This document shows, in pieces, positions 23,851 through 32,475 of a stretch of 39,744 bases of DNA. The notes under the pieces are model-generated. The model made no database searches. It had not been told where the DNA came from and saw only the letters and a program-made list of their open reading frames with translations. The stretch is from Lachnospiraceae bacterium (GTDB taxonomy: Bacteria; Bacillota; Clostridia; Lachnospirales; Lachnospiraceae), in the NCBI GenBank assembly GCA_023664345.1, contig JAMPFQ010000004.1, forward strand, positions 181,790 through 221,533. Reading direction: 5' to 3'. Both the position numbers and the translations under genes were made by a program. Position 1 is the stretch's first letter; each line of letters opens with the position of its first letter.

Positions 23851-23915
23851 GACGCCCGAAAGAAATTTCCAGCTGCGGTTTGTGCAGATGAAATTTCTTT
23901 CTGTGCAGGGGCGTC
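23851..23915 (+). other. Long imperfect hairpin between sigma and membrane-protein genes
   Basis: GACGCCC (23851-23857) pairs with GGGCGTC (23909-23915), and GAAAGAAATTTC (23858-23869) with GAAATTTCTTTC (23890-23901), with a 7-base bulge on the right side. A small CTGC/GCAG helix lies inside the loop. It is not followed by a T-run, so it is more likely an mRNA processing/attenuation element than a terminator. The short repeat GAGAGACG flanks it on both sides. Confidence 0.6.
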
Positions 23916-23953
23916 GCAGAGGAGAGACGAAACCGGAATAGGAGGCCCCTTTT

Positions 23954-24745
23954 ATGAAAAAAGATCCCGAACTGGAAAAACTGCTGCAAAATGATACGCC
24001 GCCGGAAATCGACTCTGACATCCGGAAAAAACAGATCATCCAACTGTCCGGGGATATCCGGAACATGGATTATCTTCCTCCGCAGTCCTTTATCGGCCAG
24101 ATACTGACACAGTTGTCATTTATCTCCGGCTGGGTCTGGTTTGTGCAGGCAGGTATCTTATTCCTGTTGTTCTTTTGTGTGTTCAGAGCCCACCCGCTCC
24201 AGATTGATATGATGATGCTTTGCCTGTCCCCGGGACTGTCCCTGATCCTGGTCTGGGAAATGACCAAAAGCTTCCGCATGAACATCTGGGAGATGGAATC
24301 CGCCTGCCGTTATAATCTGGCGCAAATCTTTTTCTTCCGGCTCTGCATTTTGTTTGGCGGAGACTTTCTGGTGCTGACAGGTGCGCTCATTGCCTACCGC
24401 ATGGCGGACGGCCTGCTGTGGCAGTTCTGCCTATACGCTCTGCTGCCCTTTTTCCTGACCAGCGCCCTTTCCCTGTACGCCCTGCGGCTCATCGGGAACC
24501 GCTGTAATGTCGCAATGGCAGCCACCATTCCCTTGTTGGCGGGGAACGCTGTAGCCTGGGCGGTGGTTTCTGTCAAGGAGTATCTGGCTTCCAGGAATAT
24601 CTCCTTTCCCGCAGGTATCCCCCTGATCACCCTGCTGGCTTTTGCGGCTTTATTATACAATGCTCTGCAGCTGTGCACCGGAGTGCATCACTTACATGAA
24701 AACAGAAAGGAATACAACACATGGAACTTCGAATCGAGAATCTGA
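23954..24745 (+). CDS. Polytopic membrane protein of the sigma/ABC operon
   Basis: A 263-residue protein: a charged cytoplasmic N-terminus (1-55, containing PELEKLLQNDTPPEID) followed by about six membrane helices (for example VWFVQAGILFLLFFCVF, FFRLCILFGGDFLVLTGALI, AMAATIPLLAGNAVAWAVV). I know no defined function. Its place between an ECF sigma factor and an ABC transporter suggests either a membrane-bound sigma regulator or a partner of the permease. AGGAGG lies eight bases before ATG 23954. Its last 25 bases overlap the ABC ATPase gene in another frame, so the two are tightly coupled. Confidence 0.75.
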   Translation: MKKDPELEKLLQNDTPPEIDSDIRKKQIIQLSGDIRNMDYLPPQSFIGQILTQLSFISGWVWFVQAGILFLLFFCVFRAHPLQIDMMMLCLSPGLSLILVWEMTKSFRMNIWEMESACRYNLAQIFFFRLCILFGGDFLVLTGALIAYRMADGLLWQFCLYALLPFFLTSALSLYALRLIGNRCNVAMAATIPLLAGNAVAWAVVSVKEYLASRNISFPAGIPLITLLAFAALLYNALQLCTGVHHLHENRKEYNTWNFESRI

Positions 24746-25599
24746 CCAAACAGTACGGCTCTTTCATTGCCGTCAATGATCTGAGTGCAGTGCTCACCTG
24801 CGGTGTCTATGGCCTGCTGGGCGCAAACGGCGCGGGAAAGACCACCCTCATGCGCCTGCTGTGCGATATCCAGCTGCCCACTGCGGGAACCATCCGCTAT
24901 GACGGCCAGGATATCCGGGAATACGGCGACCGCTACCGCAATGTGCTGGGCTACCTGCCCCAGGACTTCGGCTACTATCCTGACTTTACCGCCATGAAAT
25001 TCTTATTGTATATGTCCGCCATCAAGGGATTGTCCAAGGGTTACGCCAGGCAGCGTTCCCTGGAACTGCTGGATGAGGTGGGCCTGCTGCAGGTCAAGGA
25101 CAAGAAGATCAGGACATTTTCCGGCGGCATGAAGCAGCGCCTGGGCATTGCGCAGGCCATGCTCAACGACCCGAAAGTGCTGATCCTGGATGAGCCCACC
25201 GCCGGGCTGGATCCCAAGGAGCGGGTCCGGTTCCGCAACCTGATCAGCAGCTTTTCCCAGAATAAGATCGTCCTGCTGTCCACCCATATCGTGTCGGACG
25301 TGGAGTACATAGCGGGGGATATCCTTGTGATGAAGCGGGGAAAGTTTATCCACGAGGGCAAGCCGGATGAGATCATCCATACCGTGGACGGCAAGGTCTG
25401 GGAGTGCACAGTGGCAAACAGGGATGTGCCCGCCCTGGAGAACAGATATAATATCGGCAACATGCGCACCGAGGGGGAGAACACCATACTGCGCCTCATC
25501 AGCGAGGAAAAACCTCTGGAAAACGCCGTAAACGTGGTGCCAAACCTGGAGGATCTGTATTTATATTATTTCAACGACGAGGAGGAAAATACAAAATGA
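24721..25599 (+). CDS. ABC transporter ATP-binding protein
   Basis: A 292-residue ATPase with Walker A GANGAGKTT (34-42), signature FSGGMKQRLGIAQ (133-145), Walker B KVLILDEPTAGLD (152-164) and the switch His in LLSTHIVSDVEY. It resembles the drug/bacteriocin-exporter or lipid-transport type used with ABC-2-like permeases. The C-terminal ~75 residues after the nucleotide-binding domain are variable. It overlaps the preceding gene by 25 bases and the permease gene by ATGA, so the three proteins are made together. The substrate is unknown; control by the operon's sigma factor suggests an envelope-stress or antimicrobial-resistance role (inference). Confidence 0.94.
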   Translation: MELRIENLTKQYGSFIAVNDLSAVLTCGVYGLLGANGAGKTTLMRLLCDIQLPTAGTIRYDGQDIREYGDRYRNVLGYLPQDFGYYPDFTAMKFLLYMSAIKGLSKGYARQRSLELLDEVGLLQVKDKKIRTFSGGMKQRLGIAQAMLNDPKVLILDEPTAGLDPKERVRFRNLISSFSQNKIVLLSTHIVSDVEYIAGDILVMKRGKFIHEGKPDEIIHTVDGKVWECTVANRDVPALENRYNIGNMRTEGENTILRLISEEKPLENAVNVVPNLEDLYLYYFNDEEENTK

Positions 25600-26726
25600 A
25601 GCAACTGATCGGTTTTGAAGTAAGGAAAATGCTGCGAAAACCACTTGTCTGGGCCGCACTCATAGGTCTTTTTGGCTTCATGGCCATAATGGAGTACTCC
25701 TGGGTGGTTCCCGGATACGCCAGCGTGCAGATGGAAGAAGACGGACGGAGAATAGTGATAGAAGGCTTCGACGCCATAGCGTTAGATCAGGAGAGCTGCG
25801 CCCTCTATCATGGATCCCTGACGGACGAGAAAGTGCGCTCCATCATTGAAACCTATGACATATCGGATGCCGCCTGGGAAGCCGGAAACATAGACCCCGA
25901 CCGGGAAATGCACTATACCCATAACCTGCTGTACAATATTCTCGCCGTATGCGGGTTCATCAACTTTGACGGCAGTTACAAAAATGTTACCGTGGAGGAT
26001 ATCTTCGGAGACCTGGCTCCGGGGCTGGTCATCGGCTACTCCACCGGCTGGGAATGTACCATCAATGTGCTGATGTTTTCCTTTCTGCTCTGGGGATGCG
26101 TGCTTGTGGTCATTGTGGCTCCCGTGTTTTCAGAAGAATATACCATCCACATGGACGCCCTGATCCTCACCGGTATCCATGGACGCCGGAAATGCACCCT
26201 GGCGAAGATCATATCCGCCTTTCTCATCTCCGTCGCAGGTTCCACGCTGCTTTTGACCGTGGGCACGCTGCTGATGCTTGCCGTACACGGCAGCGTGGGA
26301 TGGGACTGTTCGGTGCAGCTGGGGGAACTGGCATATTTTAACCGCGTCCCTTACCAGCTGAACTGGCTCCAGCTTTATGGGCTTTCCTGTCTGGCATGGT
26401 TCGGTGGAATGCTGGTATTGACCTCTATCGTGCTGGTGGTGTCCGCCCTGGCCAAAAGTTCTTTCAGCGCTGTGGTGATCGCCTTTGTGATCTACGCGGT
26501 CCCCATGTTCCTGCCCTGGAATGCACTGCCTGAGTCACTGGAAGTCTGGGGATACCTGCTGCCCATCAATCAGATGCAGCTGCGCAATCTGTTTGGGTTC
26601 GATCTGTTCACGCTGGGAAATCTGGCATTTCCGCCGATATACCTGGCGATTCCAATCACTGTAATCGTGTCAGTGGCAGGGATCCTGTGGTCTAAGAAAG
26701 GATTCTCCCAGCACCAGGTGGTATGA
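25596..26726 (+). CDS. ABC-2-like transporter permease
   Basis: A 376-residue membrane protein: one N-terminal helix (LVWAALIGLFGFMAIMEY), a soluble external domain of about 130 residues (35-150), and five helices in the C-terminal half (for example INVLMFSFLLWGCVLVVIVA, VAGSTLLLTVGTLLMLAV, VIAFVIYAVPMFLPW). This layout is usual for ABC permeases that export peptides or act on the envelope. The start overlaps the ATPase stop (ATGA). The gene ends six bases before the stop of convergent gtrA, and no hairpin terminator is visible there. Confidence 0.85.
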   Translation: MKQLIGFEVRKMLRKPLVWAALIGLFGFMAIMEYSWVVPGYASVQMEEDGRRIVIEGFDAIALDQESCALYHGSLTDEKVRSIIETYDISDAAWEAGNIDPDREMHYTHNLLYNILAVCGFINFDGSYKNVTVEDIFGDLAPGLVIGYSTGWECTINVLMFSFLLWGCVLVVIVAPVFSEEYTIHMDALILTGIHGRRKCTLAKIISAFLISVAGSTLLLTVGTLLMLAVHGSVGWDCSVQLGELAYFNRVPYQLNWLQLYGLSCLAWFGGMLVLTSIVLVVSALAKSSFSAVVIAFVIYAVPMFLPWNALPESLEVWGYLLPINQMQLRNLFGFDLFTLGNLAFPPIYLAIPITVIVSVAGILWSKKGFSQHQVV

Positions 26727-26732
26727 GAATTT

Positions 26733-27182
26733 TTATTCCGCCGTCTGCTCCCCCGCAGGCTTGTCCTTTTTAAATACAAAAAACTTGCTGATGATATAGT
26801 TGCCGATCATGACAAGCACAGACACGAAGATCTTGGAAAATCCCTCGTGGATATGCAGGATATTTACCATCAATATCATCATCACCGCATCCAGCGCCCA
26901 GGTGGAAAGCCGTCCGCCGGAGAACTGCAGGAACTCTTTCCAGATGTTCGGTTCATGGCTCTTGAACACAAACCTGCGGTTCATGAAATATCCTGCTACA
27001 ACGCCCACCACCCATGAGATCACGCTCAGCAGGACGTTCTGCCATACGATATCCGCATCCAGAAAGGTGTAAGCGCATCCAAACCATGCCGCCCAGGAAA
27101 CGATCGTATTTATCACGCCTACGATCAGGTAGATGATGATCTCTTCATACTTTGTATATAACGCTTTGATTTTTTCTGTCAT
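26733..27182 (-). CDS. GtrA family membrane protein
   Basis: A 149-residue protein with four predicted membrane helices and the GtrA pattern YLIVGVINTIVSWAAWFG at the start, MNRRFVFKSHEP in the middle loop and a C-terminal FVFKKDK. GtrA proteins help flip bactoprenol-linked sugars for glycosylation of surface polymers. Start ATG 27182 with GAGG six bases upstream; longer versions from 27275 lack a ribosome site. No glycosyltransferase partner is adjacent, so its cargo is open. Convergent with the ABC permease. Confidence 0.9.
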   Translation of the reverse strand: MTEKIKALYTKYEEIIIYLIVGVINTIVSWAAWFGCAYTFLDADIVWQNVLLSVISWVVGVVAGYFMNRRFVFKSHEPNIWKEFLQFSGGRLSTWALDAVMMILMVNILHIHEGFSKIFVSVLVMIGNYIISKFFVFKKDKPAGEQTAE

Positions 27183-27303
27183 TTTGATCCTCATTTCTGT
27201 GTAGTAGTATATACAAACCCATGCTGACATTCTACTATAAATCTGAGGGATTGGCAAGTTCAGGAAAACAGGCATATCCGCCTCATCCGGATCAGGCAGC
27301 GTC

Positions 27304-28266
27304 TCACGGGTTCACCACATTCCGCTCCTCCCCGCGCAGGAATGCCTGAATGTTCAGATAAACGCCCTCCACGCATCTGGTGCGGGCTTCCACGCTGGCC
27401 CATGCCAGGTGGGGCGTGATGATCAGGCGGCTGCTGTCTTTCAGGCGGCTTAAGGGATTGGTCAGTTCCAGGGGCTCTTTCTCCACCACATCCAGCCCTG
27501 CTGCCTGAATCTCACCTGCCTCCAGCGCTTCGTACAGGTCATGGTTATTCACCACCTGCCCCCTTGCCACATTGATCAGGATGGCTGTATTTTTCATCTT
27601 TTTCAGAGCCGCCCCGTCGATGAAATTACGGGACAGATCGCTCAAGGGACAGTGCAGGGACAGGTAATCGCTCTCTTTCAGCAGCGTATCCTTATCCACT
27701 CGCGGATAGTCCGTACAGGCGCTGCGTCCCGTAATCGAGTGGAAAATGACCCTGCACCCGAAAGCCTCCGCGATCTTCGCCACGCGTCTGCCAATGTTTC
27801 CCATACCCACAATGCCCCAGGTCTTTCCCTCCAGTTCGTAAAAGGGAAGGTCAAAATTGGAAAAGCGGTCCTGGGCGCTGTATTCGCCAGACTTGACATA
27901 TGTGTCATAATGGATCAGCTTCTGGCCGAGCGCAAGAGCAAGCGTAAAAGTGTGCTGCGCCACCATGGAGGTAGAATAATCCACCACATTCGAAACCCTG
28001 ATGCCCCTTGACTTACAATAAGCAAGGTCACAGTTGTCATATCCCGTGGCAAACTCGCAGATCAGCCTGACATTGGGCGCGTCTTTCAGCGTCTCCTCAT
28101 TCATGGGCGATTTGTTGGCAACGATAATATCCGCATCCCTGACACGCTCCCGCACTTCCTCCACAGTCACAGTATTGCGGTAGACCGTCACCTCTCCGAG
28201 ATCGTTTATGCTGTCCACGGACACATCGGTCCCTACGCTGTTTCGTTCCAAAATAACTATCTTCAT
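27304..28266 (-). CDS. D-isomer-specific 2-hydroxyacid dehydrogenase
   Basis: A 320-residue enzyme. The NAD(P)-binding motif GMGNIGRRVA is at 154-163; catalytic residues are Arg235 in NVARGQVV, Glu264 in VEKEPL and His286 in ITPHLAWAS. The family reduces 2-keto acids to D-2-hydroxy acids (hydroxypyruvate, phenylpyruvate, lactate types); the substrate is not fixed by the motifs. Start ATG 28266 is preceded by GAGAGGAG; a 24-codon longer form reads through the pgi terminator region and was rejected. It lies downstream of pgi and behind its terminator, so it may be a separate unit. Confidence 0.92.
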   Translation of the reverse strand: MKIVILERNSVGTDVSVDSINDLGEVTVYRNTVTVEEVRERVRDADIIVANKSPMNEETLKDAPNVRLICEFATGYDNCDLAYCKSRGIRVSNVVDYSTSMVAQHTFTLALALGQKLIHYDTYVKSGEYSAQDRFSNFDLPFYELEGKTWGIVGMGNIGRRVAKIAEAFGCRVIFHSITGRSACTDYPRVDKDTLLKESDYLSLHCPLSDLSRNFIDGAALKKMKNTAILINVARGQVVNNHDLYEALEAGEIQAAGLDVVEKEPLELTNPLSRLKDSSRLIITPHLAWASVEARTRCVEGVYLNIQAFLRGEERNVVNP

Positions 28267-28339
28267 TCCTGTACCACTCCTCTCCCATGGATCAAATGAA
28301 CTGATGCCTCCGCGCGTCCTCCGACACCGGAAATTCATA

Positions 28340-28367
28340 GTGCACCCTGCCTTCCGGCAGAGTGCAC
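28340..28367 (-). terminator. Terminator after pgi
   Basis: On the minus strand GTGCACTCTGCC and GGCAGGGTGCAC form a 12-bp stem with one G.T pair and a GGAA tetraloop, 25 bases after the pgi stop. The T-run is weak (TATGAATTT). Confidence 0.65.
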
Positions 28368-28392
28368 TGCTTGTCTTTCATGATTTATCCGC

Positions 28393-29742
28393 TTACAGCC
28401 TCTTCAGCAATTCCTCTCTCTGAGCCTCGTAACCGGGCTTGCCAAGGAGCGCGAACATATTCTTCTTATAGCTTTCCACGCCGGGCTGGTTAAAGGGATT
28501 CACTCCCAGCAGATAGCCGCTGACGCCGCAGGCAAACTCAAAGAAGTAGAACAGTTCGCCAAGGTAGAACTCACTTACCTCAGGCACGTTTACCATAAAG
28601 TTGGGCACCTGTCCGTCGGTATGTGCCAGGATTGTACCGTTCATGGCGCTCTTATTGACGAAATCAACGGTCTTTCCAGCCAGATAGTTCAGTCCGTCAA
28701 GGTCTACCGGCTCCTCGCCGATCTTGATCTCCTCGCGGGAGGTCTCTATATTGATAACAGTCTCGAACATGATTCTTGCGCCGTCCTGGATGAACTGCCC
28801 CATGGAGTGCAGATCCGTGGTCAGGTCAACGCTTGCGGGAAGCAGGCCCTTGTGATCCTTGCCCTCGCTCTCGCCGTAAAGCTGCTTCCACCACTCGGAT
28901 ACATAGTGTACAGCAGGCTCATAATTTGCCAGGATCTCCACGCTCTTACCCTTGCGCAGCAGGATGTTTCTCAGCGCCGCGTACTGCAGTGCGTCATTCT
29001 CTTCAAAATCATTCTCCAGCGCACGCTTTCTTCCGCTTGCCGCGCCCTCCATCAGCTTGTCGATATCCGCGCCGCTGACAGCGATGGGAAGCAGGCCCAC
29101 TGCGGTCAGTACGGAGAAACGTCCGCCCACATCATCGGGCACTACAAAGGTCTCATAGCCTTCCTCATCTGCAACATTCTTCAGGGCGCCCTTTGCCTTG
29201 TCGGTGGTAGCGTAAATCCTCTTTGCCGCGCCTTCCTTGCCGTACTTCTTCTCCAGGATCTCTTTAAACACACGGAACGCAATGGCAGGCTCGGTGGTGG
29301 TTCCGGACTTGGATATCATATTGATGGAAAAGTCCCTGTCGCCCACCACATCCATCAGATGTTTCAGGTATGTAGAACTGATAGAGTTACCGCAGAAATA
29401 AATTTCGGGAGCCTTTCTCTGTTCCTTGCTCAGCACGTTGGCAAAGCTGTGTCCCAGAAATTCGATCGCCGCTCTGGCTCCCAGATAAGAACCGCCGATA
29501 CCGATGACCAGCAGTACCTCGGAATCTTCCTGGATCTTCTTTGCGGCAGCTTTGATCCTGGCAAACTCTTCCTTGTCATAATCGACCGGAAGATCGATCC
29601 AGCCCAAAAAGTCATTCCCCGCTCCGGATCTGGACACCAATACTTCTTTCGCGTCCAGCGCCAGCTTCTTCATATAGCCGATCTCCTCCTGTGAGATGAA
29701 AGAACCGGCCTTAGAATAATCAAATGTAACCTGCTTGCTCAT
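28393..29742 (-). CDS. pgi: Glucose-6-phosphate isomerase
   Basis: A 449-residue enzyme of the short bacterial type. Typical blocks are [19 protein letters not shown], the sugar-phosphate loop [18 protein letters not shown] and [32 protein letters not shown] follows later. It interconverts glucose-6-phosphate and fructose-6-phosphate in glycolysis. The ribosome site AAAGGAG precedes ATG 29742, and a promoter with 17-base spacing lies about 55 bases upstream. A core housekeeping gene, intact and ordinary. Confidence 0.97.
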   Translation of the reverse strand: MSKQVTFDYSKAGSFISQEEIGYMKKLALDAKEVLVSRSGAGNDFLGWIDLPVDYDKEEFARIKAAAKKIQEDSEVLLVIGIGGSYLGARAAIEFLGHSFANVLSKEQRKAPEIYFCGNSISSTYLKHLMDVVGDRDFSINMISKSGTTTEPAIAFRVFKEILEKKYGKEGAAKRIYATTDKAKGALKNVADEEGYETFVVPDDVGGRFSVLTAVGLLPIAVSGADIDKLMEGAASGRKRALENDFEENDALQYAALRNILLRKGKSVEILANYEPAVHYVSEWWKQLYGESEGKDHKGLLPASVDLTTDLHSMGQFIQDGARIMFETVINIETSREEIKIGEEPVDLDGLNYLAGKTVDFVNKSAMNGTILAHTDGQVPNFMVNVPEVSEFYLGELFYFFEFACGVSGYLLGVNPFNQPGVESYKKNMFALLGKPGYEAQREELLKRL

Positions 29743-29795
29743 ACCACTCGCTCCTTTTCGATTTATTAGATTAGGGGTAACTATACCTTGCTTTC

Positions 29796-29824
29796 AGTGT
29801 AGCAAAGTTGCATGGTAAATTCAA
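29796..29824 (-). promoter_or_regulatory. Promoter of pgi
   Basis: On the minus strand TTGAAT (29824-29819), a 17-base spacer and TACACT (29801-29796) with an extended -10 TG. Confidence 0.75.
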
Positions 29825-29841
29825 GCATTTTTGCGGGCATT

Positions 29842-30663
29842 TCAATTTGCCAGAAACTCCTTTAAAAGCGCCTCCAGTTCCTCCTCCGTCACCGCCGCGG
29901 AATCCTGGGACGGCGAGTCCGGCTTTATGGTTTCTTCCATGGAACTGCCCGGCCTGTTCTCCATCTCGATGTTCCTTGCCTCGTCCAGTGTGAGCCTGTC
30001 CGCAGGCTGGCGAATCCCGATGGGCATCAGCTCCACCGTCCTCCGGCCCTGTCTGCTGCGGTTCCTTCCTCCGGCGCTGACCCTCCCGGATACCGTCCTG
30101 CCCTCCGTTCCCGTGTCCCCGTAAAGCATCTCGATATCCTGTCTGGTAATGTCGATCCGGGGGGAGAGATGGTTCTCCAGATAATCCACCAGATTGACTT
30201 TCAAAACCCGCTTTTTCTTCTTCACATCCACCACCGTGGAAATGGAAAAATAGAGATACAGCCCAAAGAAACTGACTATGTAAAAAGGCAGGATATCTCC
30301 CAGCGTCCTTCCCGCCATGATGCTCCGACAGATCCCCGCTCCCGCCGACACTACCGACAGCAGCATGGCCTGGCCTGAGAGATGGTACAGTGTCTCAAAG
30401 GTAAAAGGCCCCCATTTCATCCTGTTCAGGAACTTGTCCACAAACACCGGGATATTTGCCACGCCGTTGCTCATCTGGTAGCAGTTGGCAAACTTTAATT
30501 TGCACTGCTTCAGCATTTTATTTTCCGTGGAAGCCATATTATCCGACTCCCTTATCATATTCTGGTACAGCAGTCCCTGAACGATCCGCAGCAATATGCT
30601 CACCGCCAGGAGCGTAAACATACAGGCCGTTACAATCTTTTCCTCCTGAAATACACGAAACAT
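29842..30663 (-). CDS. Conserved membrane protein of unknown function
   Basis: A 273-residue protein with a membrane helix at about 11-32 (IVTACMFTLLAVSILLRIVQ), further helices near 105-160 (SGQAMLLSVVSAGAGI, ILPFYIVSFFGLYLYFSI), then a basic stretch VKKKKRVLK and a long hydrophilic, Glu- and Arg-rich C-terminal tail ending EEELEALLKEFLAN. No known domain is recognised. Start ATG 30663 has AAGGGG six bases upstream; the 12-codon longer form was rejected. It ends about 100 bases before pgi on the same strand, close to the pgi promoter. Confidence 0.7.
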   Translation of the reverse strand: MFRVFQEEKIVTACMFTLLAVSILLRIVQGLLYQNMIRESDNMASTENKMLKQCKLKFANCYQMSNGVANIPVFVDKFLNRMKWGPFTFETLYHLSGQAMLLSVVSAGAGICRSIMAGRTLGDILPFYIVSFFGLYLYFSISTVVDVKKKKRVLKVNLVDYLENHLSPRIDITRQDIEMLYGDTGTEGRTVSGRVSAGGRNRSRQGRRTVELMPIGIRQPADRLTLDEARNIEMENRPGSSMEETIKPDSPSQDSAAVTEEELEALLKEFLAN

Positions 30664-30707
30664 GACGCACCCCTTTTTCTTTTTTCTGACTCTGCTCATT
30701 CGCGCAC

Positions 30708-30739
30708 AAAGCCGACCCGCGATCTGCGAAGTCGGCTTT
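30708..30739. terminator. Hairpin between GH43 and the membrane-protein gene
   Basis: AAAGCCGAC (30708-30716) and GTCGGCTTT (30731-30739) form a perfect 9-bp stem with a 14-base loop containing a CGC/GCG helix. It lies after the minus-strand GH43 stop, so it probably ends that transcript. Confidence 0.55.
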
Positions 30740-30843
30740 TGTATGATCTTATTATAAAACAGTTATGCATGTTTTCACAGGATTTTTCATCGTCTTATTA
30801 TGCATGTTTCTGACATCATATGACATAAAATCACTGCGGCGGT

Positions 30844-32412
30844 TCAGAAAGAGCCTGTACTGCCCTGACCAATGGTAAGATACGCAAAGTCCGCCGCTTT
30901 CGACAGTCCAGCCATATCATGGCAGTACAGGCCGAAATACGCTCCCGTGAACCCCCTGCAATGCTCATCCGTCAGGATCCGGGTGGTCTGCTCCCCGCCC
31001 GCCTGCTGCCAGTCCGCGCCGTCCAGGCTGTAGCGGAATATCACGCTCATTCCGTCCTCCGCTACCTCCGCCCTCAGCCATATGCTCTCCCCGCAGGGCA
31101 CGGGGACAGGCTTCATCTCGTCAGATATGACGCCAGTGTCACTTTTAATCAGAATCAGTGCCGCCTGCCCGTCCTCCGTCGCTGTTTTTCCCAGAATATA
31201 AAAATTCATGGCGTCATACAGATAAGCCACGCCCGCCATCTGTTCCGGATATTCCGGCGCAAAATCCATCCGCGTCTCCGCCCTGCAGGAGATCCGCTGC
31301 TGCCTTACGCCCAGCAGGGATACCCTGTGCAGGGAATTGAGCGATTCCCGCCCGGTGAGCCTGACCCAGCCTTTTCTGGCGGTACAGTCCACAAAGGTAT
31401 TGTAGTCTATCCTGGGTGAGTTATAACGGACATGCAGTCCGGGCTCGTCGAAGTCGTCAAAAAACCCTGTTTCCTCATCCTCCAGAAATACTTCCCTGAT
31501 CCCCGCGGGAGCCTCCGTTTCCTTTTCGGCAAACCGACCGCCTGCCTTTAACCGGAGCCATCCGTCCCGATCCCAGACCATTTTCTGGATGGCCGTTTCC
31601 CTGCCCAGCGTGCACCATTTCTCTCCATTCAGCGGCCTGGAGCATAGGTGCACCATATACCACTCCCCACCTTGGGTCTCCACGATATCCGCGTGGCCGC
31701 ATTTCTGCAGGAAATCCATATTTTCCCTGTCCGAGGTCAGGATGGGATTCCCCGGCGCTGTCTCGAAAGGTCCCCAGACCGTCTTCGCCCGCGCCATGGT
31801 GACGCAGTGATCATAACCGGTGCCTCCCTCCGCCACGATCAGGTAATACCATTCCCCGATGTGATACATATGGGGGCCTTCCGTACATCCGATGCTGGAA
31901 CCGTCATAAACTTTCCTCCGCGGTCCGGTCAGATGGTATCCGGCATCCAGTTCCTGCACCAGAACCCCCTTGAAACCATTCACCATATTGATCAGGTACT
32001 TTTTCCCATCCGTATCGTGGAACAGGGAGGGATCGAAGCCTATGCTGTTCAGGTAGACCGGATCCGACCATTCCCCGTAGATATCATCCGTATGGACCAG
32101 GTAATTGTGGGTATTGTAGAATCTCCCTTTCTTGGTCTTTACATCCGTATAGACCAGGAAAAATCTTTCCCCGTCATAACTCAGGCAGGGCGCCCACACG
32201 CCGCCGGACGTGGGATCTCCAATCAGGTTCAGCTGACTTTCCCGCCGCAGGGGAGACGGAATCTGCTCCCAATGCTGCAGGTCTTTGGAATGGAACAGGC
32301 GCACTCCGGGCCACCACTCAAAAGTGGAGGTGGCGATATAATAATCCTGCCCCACCCTGATAATGCTGGGATCGGGACAAAAGCCTTTTAAGATCGGATT
32401 CCGTATCATCAT
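30844..32412 (-). CDS. Glycoside hydrolase family 43 beta-xylosidase
   Basis: A 522-residue two-domain enzyme. The propeller (1-310) has Asp14 in FCPDPSIIRV, Asp127 in IGFDPSLFHD and Glu178 in GCTEGPHMY, the GH43 base, pKa tuner and acid. The C-terminal beta-sandwich (about 325-515) starts at GFFDDFDEPGLHVRYNSPR, the pattern of XynB-type beta-xylosidases. It should release xylose from xylo-oligosaccharides in the cytoplasm (no signal peptide). Start ATG 32412 has GAGGAG seven bases upstream. It is the last gene of host-like composition before the AT-rich island; the DNA methylase gene stops 64 bases upstream of its start. Confidence 0.93.
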   Translation of the reverse strand: MMIRNPILKGFCPDPSIIRVGQDYYIATSTFEWWPGVRLFHSKDLQHWEQIPSPLRRESQLNLIGDPTSGGVWAPCLSYDGERFFLVYTDVKTKKGRFYNTHNYLVHTDDIYGEWSDPVYLNSIGFDPSLFHDTDGKKYLINMVNGFKGVLVQELDAGYHLTGPRRKVYDGSSIGCTEGPHMYHIGEWYYLIVAEGGTGYDHCVTMARAKTVWGPFETAPGNPILTSDRENMDFLQKCGHADIVETQGGEWYMVHLCSRPLNGEKWCTLGRETAIQKMVWDRDGWLRLKAGGRFAEKETEAPAGIREVFLEDEETGFFDDFDEPGLHVRYNSPRIDYNTFVDCTARKGWVRLTGRESLNSLHRVSLLGVRQQRISCRAETRMDFAPEYPEQMAGVAYLYDAMNFYILGKTATEDGQAALILIKSDTGVISDEMKPVPVPCGESIWLRAEVAEDGMSVIFRYSLDGADWQQAGGEQTTRILTDEHCRGFTGAYFGLYCHDMAGLSKAADFAYLTIGQGSTGSF

Positions 32413-32475
32413 ATTTACACTCCTCGCGTGCATCGGCACGCATACCAATCAATATTTGCTCTATCGCTGGTCTGG

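Noticed and set aside
28621..29694. Long plus-strand frame of 357 codons
   Set aside because: It is wholly antisense to pgi, a clear housekeeping gene with correct motifs.
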